Shown: positions 6,730-15,344, numbered from the stretch's first letter. The stretch is DNA of 15,868 bases from Candidatus Latescibacterota bacterium (GCA_021295675.1 JAGWBY010000068.1:1-15868); one strand, 5' to 3'. Notes: generated from the sequence alone by a model not told the origin. A program made the numbers and translations.

Positions 6730-8441
6730 ATGAATTATAATGCACAACAGCGATCCAACTGCACAGACAAAAACGAGTCGAATAGTGCATACCTATTCCG
6801 TCAGGTGCTGCGAGTCGCTTTGGTAACAGCACCCCTTCTGTCGGGCTGCAGCAACGATAAAGAACCAGCTCTTACCCTCCCTCGATTCAGCGAGGTCGCG
6901 GCCGAGTCCGGGATCGAATTCCGCCACTTCAACGGCGCGGCCGGGGCCTACCACTATCCCGAAACCCATGGCTCGGGTGCCGCATTTGCCGACTTCAACG
7001 GCGACGGTTTCCCCGATCTCTACGTGTCCTCACCGCTCATCTGCCAGCCAATGCTCTATTCGTGAATCAGACCGACGGAACCTTCGTCGATAGAGCAGCG
7101 GAAGCAGGGGTCGCCGACACCAGCTTTGGCATGGGGGTCGGCGTTGGGGACATCGACAACGATGGCCACGCGGATCTCTACGTCACCAACTGGGGTGCCA
7201 ACCGACTCTACCGAAACTTAGGCAACGGCCACTTTGCAGACGTGACCGAACAGTCGGGGACCGGTGATCTGCGGGTATCGACGAGCACGGCCTTCGCCGA
7301 CATCGATCTCGACAGTGATTTGGATCTGTACGTCGCCAACGACGTGCGGATTGTCGGAGATGATCTCCCGGAGTGCTACCGCGGCCTGATTCAGATCTAC
7401 TGTGGCCCTGGTGCCTATCCCGGCGATTCCGGGTCTTTGTTCCGCAACGATGGCGACTTCCGCTTCACGGACATCACCGAGTCGATGGGTGTCTGGACCG
7501 AAGAAGGTCGTCAGCTAGGCGTGGGATTCGCCGACTACGATGATGACGGCGACTTTGATCTCTATGTCGCCAATGACCACGAGCCAAATTTCTTGTTCCG
7601 CAACGACGGGTCCCGATTCGCCGAGGTTGGTGTCTCCGCCGGCGTCGCAACGAGCCCCGATGGTGCCCCAGAGGCGGGCATGGGTACCGATTGGTCCGAC
7701 TATGATCGCGACGGTCGCCTCGACCTAGGCGTGTGCAACTTCCAATGGGAGCCTTGCCGACTGCTGCACAATGCCGGAGCGGGTCAATTCGCAGATCACA
7801 CCGCGCAGAGCGGACTGGGAGGGCCGACCTATCAAACCCTCACCTTCGGCACCGATTTTATCGACGTCAACAACGACGGATACCCCGATCTGTTCCTCGC
7901 CAACGGCCATGTCGAACCCAACATCGAGATTCTCGACAGCGCCGGGCCGCGCTATGCGCAGCACGACCAGCTCTTCCTGAACAATCGCGACGGCACATTC
8001 ACCGACGTGAGCGCGGCGAGCGGTCTAACCGCGTTCTCAGCGGGCGTGGGACGAGGTTCAGCCGCGGCCGACTACGACAACGACGGCGATGTCGATCTGT
8101 TCGTGTCGAACAACAATCAGCGCCCGCACTTGCTCAGAAACGACGATGGCAACCGAGGTAACTGGATTTCAGTCGAGCTAGAAGGCACGCGGAGCAATCG
8201 CAGTGGAATCGGGACGCGCGTCACTGTATTCTCCGCTGATCTGCGGCAAGTAGCTGAGGTGCGAGGTGGCAGCAGCTACCTGTCTCACAACGATCTGCGG
8301 CTGCACTTCGGCCTCGGTCGCAGGACAGAGGTGGACCGCATCCTGATTCATTGGCCGTCAGGTGAATCGCAAACCATAGGCCCCGTACCGGCAAGGCGCT
8401 TTGTGCGAATCGTAGAAGGCGAGCCATGGACGCCACTGTGA
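6730..8441 (+). CDS. CRTAC1-type lipoprotein: FG-GAP/VCBS repeats plus ASPIC/UnbV domain (one frameshift)
   Basis: An exported lipoprotein of about 570 residues once one missing base is restored near 7027-7056. Before the break the frame reads GDGFPDLYV; after it, in the other frame, ANALFVNQTDGTF continues the same repeat. At least seven calcium-binding propeller motifs are visible (FNGDGFPDL, IDNDGHADL, IDLDSDLDL, YDDDGDFDL, YDRDGRLDL, VNNDGYPDL, YDNDGDVDL), with the family's C...YCGP..YPG loop between them. The last ~100 residues form the ASPIC/UnbV domain (NWISVELEGTRSNRSGIGTR, LRLHFGLG, WPSGESQ). The lipobox is LLSGC. ATG 6730 puts that Cys at position 40; GTG 6664 is an upstream alternative, and GTG 6805 would give a more compact signal (LRVALVTAPLLSGC). 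It is first in the rightward cluster and overlaps the TPR gene by 16 nt. The family is structural or adhesive, with no known catalysis. Confidence 0.88.
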
Positions 8442-9985
8442 GAGCACGTGCATGGTTTCTTGCTCTGATCGTGGCTCTCGTCGGCTGCGAAAGCCAACGC
8501 CCTGCTGCGGACGCGCCACCCACAGCGGATGAGTTGGGGCGGTTGCGGCTGACTTATGAAAAACAACTGCGCGAACGCCCCGCCGATCTCGAGACCCGGG
8601 TGTCGCTTGCCCGCGTGCTGTTCGACTTGGGCCACGTGGATCAGTCTATGGATCAGTTTCAACTGGTCCTTCGGTCGGATAGTCTGCACGTGGGGGCGTT
8701 GATGGGTCTCAGCAAAGTTTTGGCTCAGATCCGCGATCACACCACGGCGCTCTCCCTAGTGCAGCGAGCCGTCGCGGCCAAGCGCAATGCAGAGACGTTG
8801 GAGAGGCTAGCAATGGCGTGGCTCGCGGTCGGCCAACTCGACAACGCCCAGTCCACACTCGCCGAAGCGATCTCGCTCGATCCAGACCGTCCGACGCTTC
8901 ACAAGCTGATGGGTGCGGTGAAGGTGGCTCAAGGCGATGTAGCGGCAGCGCAGACCTCGCTGGAGCGCGCGGTGGAATTGGCTCCCACGTCTCACGAGGC
9001 GAGCTTCGCATTAGGTGCTCTCCAGTGCGAGCGTCTAGGTCGCTGTGCAGAAAGTCTGGACCTCCTCCAGCGAGCCATCGCCTTGGCACCAGACAGCGTC
9101 AGATACGAGGTAGCAGTAGGCCGCGCCCTACTACAGGTAGGACGGATCCGCGAGGCCCTACAGGCATTCTCGACAGCAGTCAATCTCGACCCCTCTTCAG
9201 TGGAGGCGCATATCGGCCTCGGAGTGTCCCGAGCCAAACTAAAAATGTATGTCGAAGCGGCCTCCGCTCTTGGGAAGGCTCTCGAACTCGACCCGGTGCA
9301 TCCCGACATCCGTCTTCAGTTAGCTTCTGTGTACCGCCATCTAGGTCGTAGTCGGGACGCCGAGGAACAGCACGCCGCCCATCGGCGAATCGAACCGCAC
9401 GTAGCTGAGATCGAGCATCTGCGTGCGCTAGCCCAGCCAGGCCGCAATCCCAGCGCACACTTCAACCTCGCCCGCCTCTACGCCCGCCTCGGTCACGACG
9501 CGGGAGCCGTTAGACACCTGCGCGCCGGTTTGTCCCTCCAGCCGGACAACGCCCGCGCTTGGCAGAACCTCGGCAATGCCCACATCCGCTCGGGTCGTCC
9601 CGGCGAGGCGATTTCAGCGTACCGCCAAGCCTTGAATCTCAAGCCGGACTATGGCTTGGCGTGGTACAACTTGGGTACGGCCTATGCCACCGGCGGCTAC
9701 ATCGACCTAAGTCGCGAGGCGTACAAACGGGCCCTAGAATTGGCCGAGAATCCGGTAGATGTTTTTATCGCACTAGGAAACCTAGCGTTGCAACAAGGCG
9801 ATGCCCATGCCGCGGCTGAGCGATACGAACAGGCGCTAGCCCAAGATCCCCATCGGCCATCGGCACAGCGGGGGCTCGTGCTCGCGTACCGGCAGGCTGG
9901 CGACTCGGCCGCGGCGGCCCAAGCCATCGCAAAATTCAGGAACAAGACATTTCCACCCTCTACGCCAGCGATGAATCGCCCATAG
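8426..9985 (+). CDS. TPR-repeat lipoprotein
   Basis: 519 residues. The start is ATG 8426, preceded by GAAGG, and it overlaps the end of the CRTAC1-type gene by 16 nt. The signal WFLALIVALVGC ends in a good lipobox (Cys21), so it is an envelope lipoprotein. From about residue 35 to the end the protein consists of degenerate to canonical 34-residue tetratricopeptide units (for example AWQNLGNAHIRSGRPGEAI and AWYNLGTAYATGGYIDLSRE, near residues 373-440). It is most likely a scaffold for protein-protein contacts rather than an enzyme. TPR repeats are frequently fused behind DUF5107 in other bacteria. Here the DUF5107 protein is the next gene, six bases downstream, so the two products probably form a complex. 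The partners are not shown by the sequence. Confidence 0.9.
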   Translation: MDATVRARAWFLALIVALVGCESQRPAADAPPTADELGRLRLTYEKQLRERPADLETRVSLARVLFDLGHVDQSMDQFQLVLRSDSLHVGALMGLSKVLAQIRDHTTALSLVQRAVAAKRNAETLERLAMAWLAVGQLDNAQSTLAEAISLDPDRPTLHKLMGAVKVAQGDVAAAQTSLERAVELAPTSHEASFALGALQCERLGRCAESLDLLQRAIALAPDSVRYEVAVGRALLQVGRIREALQAFSTAVNLDPSSVEAHIGLGVSRAKLKMYVEAASALGKALELDPVHPDIRLQLASVYRHLGRSRDAEEQHAAHRRIEPHVAEIEHLRALAQPGRNPSAHFNLARLYARLGHDAGAVRHLRAGLSLQPDNARAWQNLGNAHIRSGRPGEAISAYRQALNLKPDYGLAWYNLGTAYATGGYIDLSREAYKRALELAENPVDVFIALGNLALQQGDAHAAAERYEQALAQDPHRPSAQRGLVLAYRQAGDSAAAAQAIAKFRNKTFPPSTPAMNRP

Positions 9986-9991
9986 GATCAA

Positions 9992-11365
9992 ATGATGGCT
10001 CGATGTAGAATTCTTCCGCTCATAATTCTGGCGCTGTCGGCGAGTTCCTCAGACGCAGACACATCGCTCGTCGTCGATCACATCGACATTCCTCAGGTCG
10101 ATTACGAACCGGCGATCTACTACGACGAAGGCGACCCACTTCCCCATCTAAATTTCGCGCGCATCGACTGGGAGCGGATAGTTGCCAAGCGGCACAGACG
10201 CGTGGTGCTCGAATCCGACTATGTGCGCGTGGAGGTACTGCCGGAGATGGGACGGGTGTACTCTCTCATCGACAAGCGAACCGGCCACGACGCGCTGTGG
10301 AAAAACGACATCGTGCGCCCCGGAGGTGCGAACAACCCCTCTGGCTGGTGGCTCTGGATCGGCGGGATTGAGTACACCCTTCCGGGCTACGAGCACGGCA
10401 CGACCTTCGCACTACCCTATACGTGGAAGATCCTAGAAGATCGCCCAGGACGGGTATCTATGTCGATGGCAACGACAGAGCCACTGACGGGTCTGATCCA
10501 GAGAGTAAAACTGACGGTCCATCGAGGCTCAGCGGCGCTGGAGACCCAGATCCGCATCCACAATCCAGGAGCCGACACCGTTCAGTTCGCCCACTGGGTC
10601 AATCCCATGTGGGTCCCTGGAGGCGAGAACGAGCTGACCGACAACACCGAGTTCATCATCCCCACAAAAAGCATCCTAATCGCCGACCGCTGGCAGGAAA
10701 ACCTAGGACCGAGTCCACAGGTCTGGAGCGAGAGCCCGTTGCGCTACCTCCGAGGGTGGAAGGCTGGCGATATTATGGCCGACGGATTGACGGCCGGCTA
10801 TTACAGCGCCTACTCCCACGACGCTGAGGAGGGCGTGGTCCGGGTCTTCGATCCCGTCCTCAACCCAGGTGTCGATGTATGGACCTACGGCTTCCATCCG
10901 ACGGAGATTCCCATGGGATCCGGCCAACCCAACAAGGGCTATGTCGAGATGTGGGGTGGCACGTCGGTACTTTTCCCCGATGAGACGCAGCCACTCCCAC
11001 CCGGAGGCTCGCTCGCGTGGACGGAGTGGATGTATAGCTACTGGGGAACGAGGGGGATGAGTGCGGCATCGCAGGTCGGCGCGATCCGCGGCAGCCTAGA
11101 CGATGGGTCGCTGGACATCGCCCTTTCGCCCGCGCTCGAGTTGCCCAATGTGGTCATCGAAGTGTCGGTGGATGGCAAAGTGACTGTTCGAGATACTACC
11201 TCATTGACTCCGGCCAAGGTCCTACATCGATCCTACTCGATTGCAACCGAGGAACCGCTAGACGATCTCTCCGTCGAGGTGCGACAAGGTGCCCTCCAAC
11301 TCCTGTGGTTTCCAGTAGGGGCGACTCTAAGAGTGGCCCCTACACATCAGGTAATAAAAAAATGA
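9992..11365 (+). CDS. Exported DUF5107-type protein
   Basis: 457 residues. ATG 9992 and ATG 9995 are adjacent; AGGA at 9984-9987 suits either. The N-terminus ILPLIILALSASSSDA is a likely signal peptide. Residues ~70-135 carry the DUF5107 signature: RVVLESDYVRVEVLPEMGR, VYSLIDKRTGHDALWKND, then GWWLWIGGIEYTLPGYEHGT. DUF5107 has a beta-sandwich related to galactose-mutarotase-like domains and is found with polysaccharide-use genes; its activity is not established. The rest is beta-rich (HWVNPMWVPGGENELTDN; WTYGFHPTEIPMGSGQPNKG), with no recognisable glycosidase catalytic motif. It lacks the C-terminal TPR tail often fused to this domain, which instead appears as the preceding gene. Its stop codon overlaps the sulfatase start (ATGA). 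Confidence 0.82.
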   Translation: MMARCRILPLIILALSASSSDADTSLVVDHIDIPQVDYEPAIYYDEGDPLPHLNFARIDWERIVAKRHRRVVLESDYVRVEVLPEMGRVYSLIDKRTGHDALWKNDIVRPGGANNPSGWWLWIGGIEYTLPGYEHGTTFALPYTWKILEDRPGRVSMSMATTEPLTGLIQRVKLTVHRGSAALETQIRIHNPGADTVQFAHWVNPMWVPGGENELTDNTEFIIPTKSILIADRWQENLGPSPQVWSESPLRYLRGWKAGDIMADGLTAGYYSAYSHDAEEGVVRVFDPVLNPGVDVWTYGFHPTEIPMGSGQPNKGYVEMWGGTSVLFPDETQPLPPGGSLAWTEWMYSYWGTRGMSAASQVGAIRGSLDDGSLDIALSPALELPNVVIEVSVDGKVTVRDTTSLTPAKVLHRSYSIATEEPLDDLSVEVRQGALQLLWFPVGATLRVAPTHQVIKK

Positions 11366-12882
11366 CCAAGCCGAACATACTGATCTTCATGACCGACCAA
11401 CAGCGGGCGTGTTCCGTGCTACCTAACAACGAGTACAAAGCAAAGACACCCGTACTTGACGAGTTCCGCGAGGAGAGCGTCACCTTCAGTCGTGCCTTCT
11501 GCCCGTCACCGCACTGCTGCCCGTCACGTGCGTCATTTATGACCGGCCTGATGCCGACCCAACACGGCGTCTGGCACAACGTGAACGTCGCCAATGCCAT
11601 CACCCGTGGCTTGAAAGACCACATCCGCCCCTGGAGCGTGGACATGCGGGAAGCGGGGTACCGCATGCTCTTTTCGGGCAAGTGGCACGTCAGCAACTAT
11701 CAACAGCCGCACGACTATGGCTGGGAACACGTCGCGCCGGGAAGCGCGCACCCCAGCAGACAATTGAATCGCGACGAGCAGGACGCTGCCGCCCGCGAAC
11801 GCGAACTGCGCAATTTGCAACGACATGCTAGAGGCGACGGCGGCAGCGAGCGGGAACTCGGTGAGATCAGGCGCGCGGGGATGCGTCCGTACATCCACTA
11901 TGGCGACAACAGCCATCCCTTCCTAGCGCAGTACTTCCGCGACGGGGAAGAAGACAACCCATTCGGCGACCGCACAGTGGTCGATGCCGCGCTAGCAAAA
12001 ATGGATGCGCTAGACGGGAACGAGCCGTGGTGTCTGTATGTTGGCACCCTCGGTCCGCACGATCCGTATGTCGCACCCAAGCGTTTCCTCGATCTGTATG
12101 AAGGCATGGAGTTCCCACTACCCGACACCTTCGACGATCCGCTGGATGACAAACCGGCCCTCTACCGCCGCACCCGCGACCGCTTTGCTCAGTTGACGCG
12201 CGAGGAACACCAGGACGCGATCAAACACTACTTGGCGTTCTGCACTTATGAGGACTGGCTCTTCGGGCGGCTGATCGACAAGCTCAAAGAGCGCGGAGAG
12301 TACGAAGACGCGATCGTTCTCTATCTCTCCGACCACGGCGACTACCTAGGCGACCATGGCCTGTGGTGTAAGGGCCTGCCGTCGTTTCTAAGCTGCTACC
12401 ACGTGCCGGCGATCGCGAAGGTGCCGGGTGGACAGCAGGGCGTAGTGCGCGACGAGTTCGTGTCGCTCTGTGACTTCGCGCCGACATTGCTCGAGATGGG
12501 CGCAGCGGAGAGCCAAGTGGAGTTTGCCGGTGCAAGCCTGATGCCGTTGCTCAAAGGTGAAACACCCGCCGACTGGCGCGATGCGCTCTTCTTCCAGACG
12601 AATGGGAACGAGACCTACGGCATCCAACGTTCCATTGTCACCGACAAGTGGCGATTCGTCTTCAATGGATTTGACTACGACGAGTTGTACGACTTGGAAC
12701 GCGATCCCGGACAGATGCACAACCTCGCGCCCGATCCGCAATACCAGCCAGTCGTCGAGGAGATGTATCGCCGCACCTGGACGTTCGGCCTTGCACACGA
12801 GGAGCACTTGCTCAACGAATACATCATGACCGCGATGGCAGATTACGGACCGGGGCTTGTGGTCGGAAAGTCTGCCCGCTGA
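11362..12882 (+). CDS. Sulfatase (type I, formylglycine-dependent family)
   Basis: 506 residues from ATG 11362, which overlaps the DUF5107 stop as ATGA. The longer frame from 11305 adds residues with no homology-like character. The N-terminus MTKPNILIFMTDQQRACSVL carries the metal ligand region (D12, Q13). The sulfatase signature C-x-P-S-R appears as CCPSRASFMTG, with Cys52 as the residue converted to formylglycine. Further active-site residues are K107 and H109 (SGKWH), H233 (GPHDPY), D324/H325 (LSDHGDYLGDHGLWCKG) and K337. The length and TDQQR motif fit choline-sulfatase-like or generic carbohydrate sulfatases. No signal peptide is present, so it should act in the cytoplasm. A formylglycine-generating enzyme would be needed but is not in this window. 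The substrate cannot be read from the sequence; a phosphonate monoester hydrolase-like activity is a less likely alternative. Confidence 0.92.
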   Translation: MTKPNILIFMTDQQRACSVLPNNEYKAKTPVLDEFREESVTFSRAFCPSPHCCPSRASFMTGLMPTQHGVWHNVNVANAITRGLKDHIRPWSVDMREAGYRMLFSGKWHVSNYQQPHDYGWEHVAPGSAHPSRQLNRDEQDAAARERELRNLQRHARGDGGSERELGEIRRAGMRPYIHYGDNSHPFLAQYFRDGEEDNPFGDRTVVDAALAKMDALDGNEPWCLYVGTLGPHDPYVAPKRFLDLYEGMEFPLPDTFDDPLDDKPALYRRTRDRFAQLTREEHQDAIKHYLAFCTYEDWLFGRLIDKLKERGEYEDAIVLYLSDHGDYLGDHGLWCKGLPSFLSCYHVPAIAKVPGGQQGVVRDEFVSLCDFAPTLLEMGAAESQVEFAGASLMPLLKGETPADWRDALFFQTNGNETYGIQRSIVTDKWRFVFNGFDYDELYDLERDPGQMHNLAPDPQYQPVVEEMYRRTWTFGLAHEEHLLNEYIMTAMADYGPGLVVGKSAR

Positions 12883-12935
12883 TCTCATCCCCAGCGGAGC
12901 GCGACGATGGACAGTGGTCCCTTAGCGAGAAGTAG

Positions 12936-14876
12936 ATGACACAAGCCCCTGTAAAGTCCGGTCACGGCGTGTCCAGGCGGGCGGTAATCCTAGGACTGCT
13001 CGGCAGCTTCATCATCGCCGCAGGCGAACCCTTCGGCGTGCTAGTACTGCGCGGCTCACCCATGGGTGCCGACTTCTCGACCGGTGCGGCGATCTTCCTC
13101 TTCCTGCCGCTTACTTTGATGCTCAACCCACTGGTCCGCCTGCTCGGCGGGCCGGCCCTGAGACGTGGCGAGCTAGTCACCATCTATATCATGATGCTTG
13201 TCGCCGCGGCCATCCCCTCCTGGGGCTTCACCCTCAACCTGATCCCCCTACTGGGCGGCTTCTTCTACTACGCCACCCCCGAAAACGAATGGGCGCAGTT
13301 AATCCAGCCGCATATCCCGCCGTGGCTGGTGCCCGATAGCCGGGACGCGGTGTGGAAGCTCTTCGAGGGCGGCACCCGCGGCGAGCCCGTCTCCTGGGGA
13401 GCTTGGGGACCGCCGCTGCTGATCTGGAGTCTATTCGCGGTCACCATCTATTTCATCACGCTTTGCCTGCTGGTCATCCTGCGCAAACAGTGGATCGAGC
13501 GCGAGAAGCTGCTCTTTCCCATGGCCGTGCTCCCCCTGGAGATGAGTGCCGAAGAACCGGATCGGAAGCTGCCGCCCTTCTTCCGCAACTACTTGATGTG
13601 GATTGGCTTTCTGATTCCCTTCCTGATCAACGGTCTGGAAGCGCTGCACAGGTACTACCCCTTCATCCCACCAATCAACCTAGACGCTTCCATCCCGATC
13701 CTACAGAACACGATCCACCTGCGCTGCTCGCCCCGCTTCGAGGTCATCGGCCTTTCCTATCTGCTGAGCCTAGACGTGGGATTCGGGGTCTGGTTTTTCG
13801 CCTTCCTCGCCCTGCTGCAGACGGGACTGGAGCGCATGCTCGGCTGGAGCATTGGTCCGGTACAGCCCTTCTCCGACCCAGCCTCACCCAGCGTCGCCCA
13901 TCTGGCCCAAGGTGCTCTGTTGTTCCTAGTGTTCGCCGGCTTCTGGCACGGTCGCCATCATTTGCGGGACGTGCTGCGCAAAGCCTTCGGCAGCGCCCCG
14001 GATGTCGATGACCGTGGCGAATTGCTCTCCTACCGGACGGCTGTCTTCGGCACGCTGCTAGGCAGCCTGCTGGCACTAGGCTGGCTGTTGGCCGCGGGGC
14101 TAAACCTACTCACGGCAGCGGTTTTTCTCGCCATGTCCATGGTCATCTTCGTCGGGCTGACGCGGATCATCGCTCAGACAGGTCTAGCCTCATACCGGGC
14201 CACGGTAGCGGCCCCTGTCTTCACGGTCAATGCGCTGGGCAGTTCCCTAGTGGGAGCGCCAGGGCTGACCATTCTAGGGCTGAATTTCGCTTGGGCGGCG
14301 GACGTGCGCACCTTTGTGATGGCCTCGGCGGCGACCGGCGTGAAGCTGGCCCAGGAAACAGCACTGGAGGGACGGCGGCTGTTCTGGGCCGTGGTTGGAG
14401 CCATCCTCGTCACCCTAGCCGGCTCTGCCTGGGCCATCGTCGAACTGTCCTACCAGTACGGCGGTATCAACCTAGTCGGCTGGCAGTTCAGCGGTCTGCC
14501 CACGTTTACCGGCAACTGGATCACCCACAACCTCAACAATCCCCAACCGACCCAGTCTTGGCACATGGCCTTCACGGTCCTAGGCGCGGGGCTCATGGGC
14601 ATCATGTCCTACGTTAAGAACCGCTTCGCCGGCTTCCCAATTCACCCCATCGGGATGACCTTGGGCATGACAGCACCGATGTACCATCTCTGGTTTTCGG
14701 TCTTCATCGCTTGGCTACTAAAGGCCGCCATCCTCAAGTACGGCGGTGCTCGGGTCTATACCCAGCTACGCCCCTTCTTCCTCGGCATGGTCCTAGGCGG
14801 CTTCGGCTCGGCTGGGTTCTGGCTTATGGTCGATTACTTCACCGGCATGACCGGCAATAGCTTCACCGTCTCCTGA
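12936..14876 (+). CDS. Polytopic membrane protein, DUF6785/DUF6784 family (OPT-like)
   Basis: 646 residues, about 12-14 hydrophobic segments, no cleaved signal. The first segment follows a short basic N-terminus (SRRAVILGLLGSFIIAAGEP). Later hallmarks are PLTLMLNPLVRLLGG, RGELVTIYIMMLVAAAIPSW, REKLLFPMAVLPLEM, LTRIIAQTGLASYRATVA, and a C-terminal ~110-residue part (from NLNNPQPTQSWHM, residue ~531) matching my recollection of DUF6784. The family is unassigned; its topology and the 'RGEL...E/REKL.FP' pattern resemble oligopeptide-transporter (OPT) superfamily members, so a transporter is the best inference. It is 53 bp downstream of the sulfatase on the same strand, so it may import the substrate. 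The start has only a weak ribosome site (GAGAAG). CTAG occurs often in this gene (about 15 by hand count). Confidence 0.82.
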   Translation: MTQAPVKSGHGVSRRAVILGLLGSFIIAAGEPFGVLVLRGSPMGADFSTGAAIFLFLPLTLMLNPLVRLLGGPALRRGELVTIYIMMLVAAAIPSWGFTLNLIPLLGGFFYYATPENEWAQLIQPHIPPWLVPDSRDAVWKLFEGGTRGEPVSWGAWGPPLLIWSLFAVTIYFITLCLLVILRKQWIEREKLLFPMAVLPLEMSAEEPDRKLPPFFRNYLMWIGFLIPFLINGLEALHRYYPFIPPINLDASIPILQNTIHLRCSPRFEVIGLSYLLSLDVGFGVWFFAFLALLQTGLERMLGWSIGPVQPFSDPASPSVAHLAQGALLFLVFAGFWHGRHHLRDVLRKAFGSAPDVDDRGELLSYRTAVFGTLLGSLLALGWLLAAGLNLLTAAVFLAMSMVIFVGLTRIIAQTGLASYRATVAAPVFTVNALGSSLVGAPGLTILGLNFAWAADVRTFVMASAATGVKLAQETALEGRRLFWAVVGAILVTLAGSAWAIVELSYQYGGINLVGWQFSGLPTFTGNWITHNLNNPQPTQSWHMAFTVLGAGLMGIMSYVKNRFAGFPIHPIGMTLGMTAPMYHLWFSVFIAWLLKAAILKYGGARVYTQLRPFFLGMVLGGFGSAGFWLMVDYFTGMTGNSFTVS

Positions 14877-15037
14877 TCGTCGTCCGCTACGGCGCGTCAG
14901 AAATCATAGACGAATCTGTTCCCGACCCGAAAACGCGATCTTGATCAACAATAGGGCTGATGTCATTTTGCCGACTCGGCGGCTAAGCTTTCGTAATCTG
15001 CCTCCCTCACGATGGAAGCGATATTTGCGCTCAGGCA

Positions 15038-15066
15038 TTATTCTCCTTACTTTCAAGTAAGAATAA
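15038..15066 (+). promoter_or_regulatory. Palindrome upstream of the toxin-antitoxin pair, candidate operator
   Basis: CTTACTT (15046-15052) and AAGTAAG (15055-15061) are perfect inverted arms around TC. Outer TTATTC (15038-15043) and GAATAA (15061-15066) add an imperfect extension. The palindrome lies 24 bp before the antitoxin ATG. AbrB/VapB antitoxins usually repress their own operon by binding such palindromes; binding here is inferred. Confidence 0.45.
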
Positions 15067-15089
15067 ACACTCAACAAGAGGATCTCAGC

Positions 15090-15344
15090 ATGGCAATAGC
15101 AACGCTAACAAGCAAAGGGCAAGTCACAATTCCCAAAACCGTTCGCGATGCTCTGCAACTCCGCGAAGGCGATAAAGTCGATTTTATGCTTACGGAAAAT
15201 GGTGAAGCACTCCTAACGCCTATGACCAAAACAGTAAAAGTAGATGAAATTTTCGGGAAGTTGTATAAATCTGACCGAGAGCCTATTTCGGTTCGCCAAA
15301 TGAAGTCTGGAATTAGGCAAAAAATGAAGGTGCGTTTTAAGTGA
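15090..15344 (+). CDS. vapB: VapB-type antitoxin, AbrB/SpoVT (swapped-hairpin) DNA-binding protein
   Basis: 84 residues. ATG 15090 is chosen because AGAGGA (15077-15082) lies seven bases upstream and the family N-terminus begins immediately. Extending to ATG 15012 adds 26 unrelated residues and reads through the palindrome. Residues 6-35 are the AbrB fold core: LTSKGQVTIPKTVRDALQL then REGDKVDFML. The C-terminal third (VDEIFGKLYKSDREPISV) would be the flexible part that wraps around the toxin. It overlaps the toxin gene by four bases (GTGA), the usual coupling in toxin-antitoxin pairs. The pair is much richer in A and T than its neighbours, which suggests horizontal acquisition. Confidence 0.88.
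   Translation: MAIATLTSKGQVTIPKTVRDALQLREGDKVDFMLTENGEALLTPMTKTVKVDEIFGKLYKSDREPISVRQMKSGIRQKMKVRFK

Noticed and set aside
2280..7056. Programmed ribosomal frameshifting as the reason for the four split genes
   Set aside because: No slippery heptamer, no downstream pseudoknot-like structure seen, shifts in different directions, and four unrelated sites; consensus error is simpler.
11305..11361. Upstream extension of the sulfatase start
   Set aside because: It would add 19 residues overlapping the end of the DUF5107 gene. The family N-terminus (KPNILIFMTDQQR) follows the ATG at 11362, which forms a normal ATGA overlap.
9992..11365. DUF5107 protein as a glycoside hydrolase
   Set aside because: No pair of catalytic acid motifs from a known glycosidase family could be identified; only the fold-type signature is supportable.
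12388..12888. 166-codon open frame on the minus strand inside the sulfatase
   Set aside because: Antisense shadow of a gene with complete sulfatase motifs; no start context and no recognisable domain.
13352..14011. 219-codon open frame on the plus strand within the DUF6785/6784 gene
   Set aside because: Alternative frame of a high-GC membrane gene; the Arg/Pro/His-rich translation is typical of a shadow frame.
14877..15037. Search for a terminator, RNA gene or promoter between the membrane protein and the toxin-antitoxin pair
   Set aside because: Only short palindromes (TTGATCAA near 14942; GCCGACTCGGC near 14971) with no T tract. Nothing supportable as a feature.
15012..15089. Upstream extension of the antitoxin start
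   Set aside because: The added residues are unlike the AbrB family and read across the candidate operator. The ATG at 15090 has a good ribosome site.
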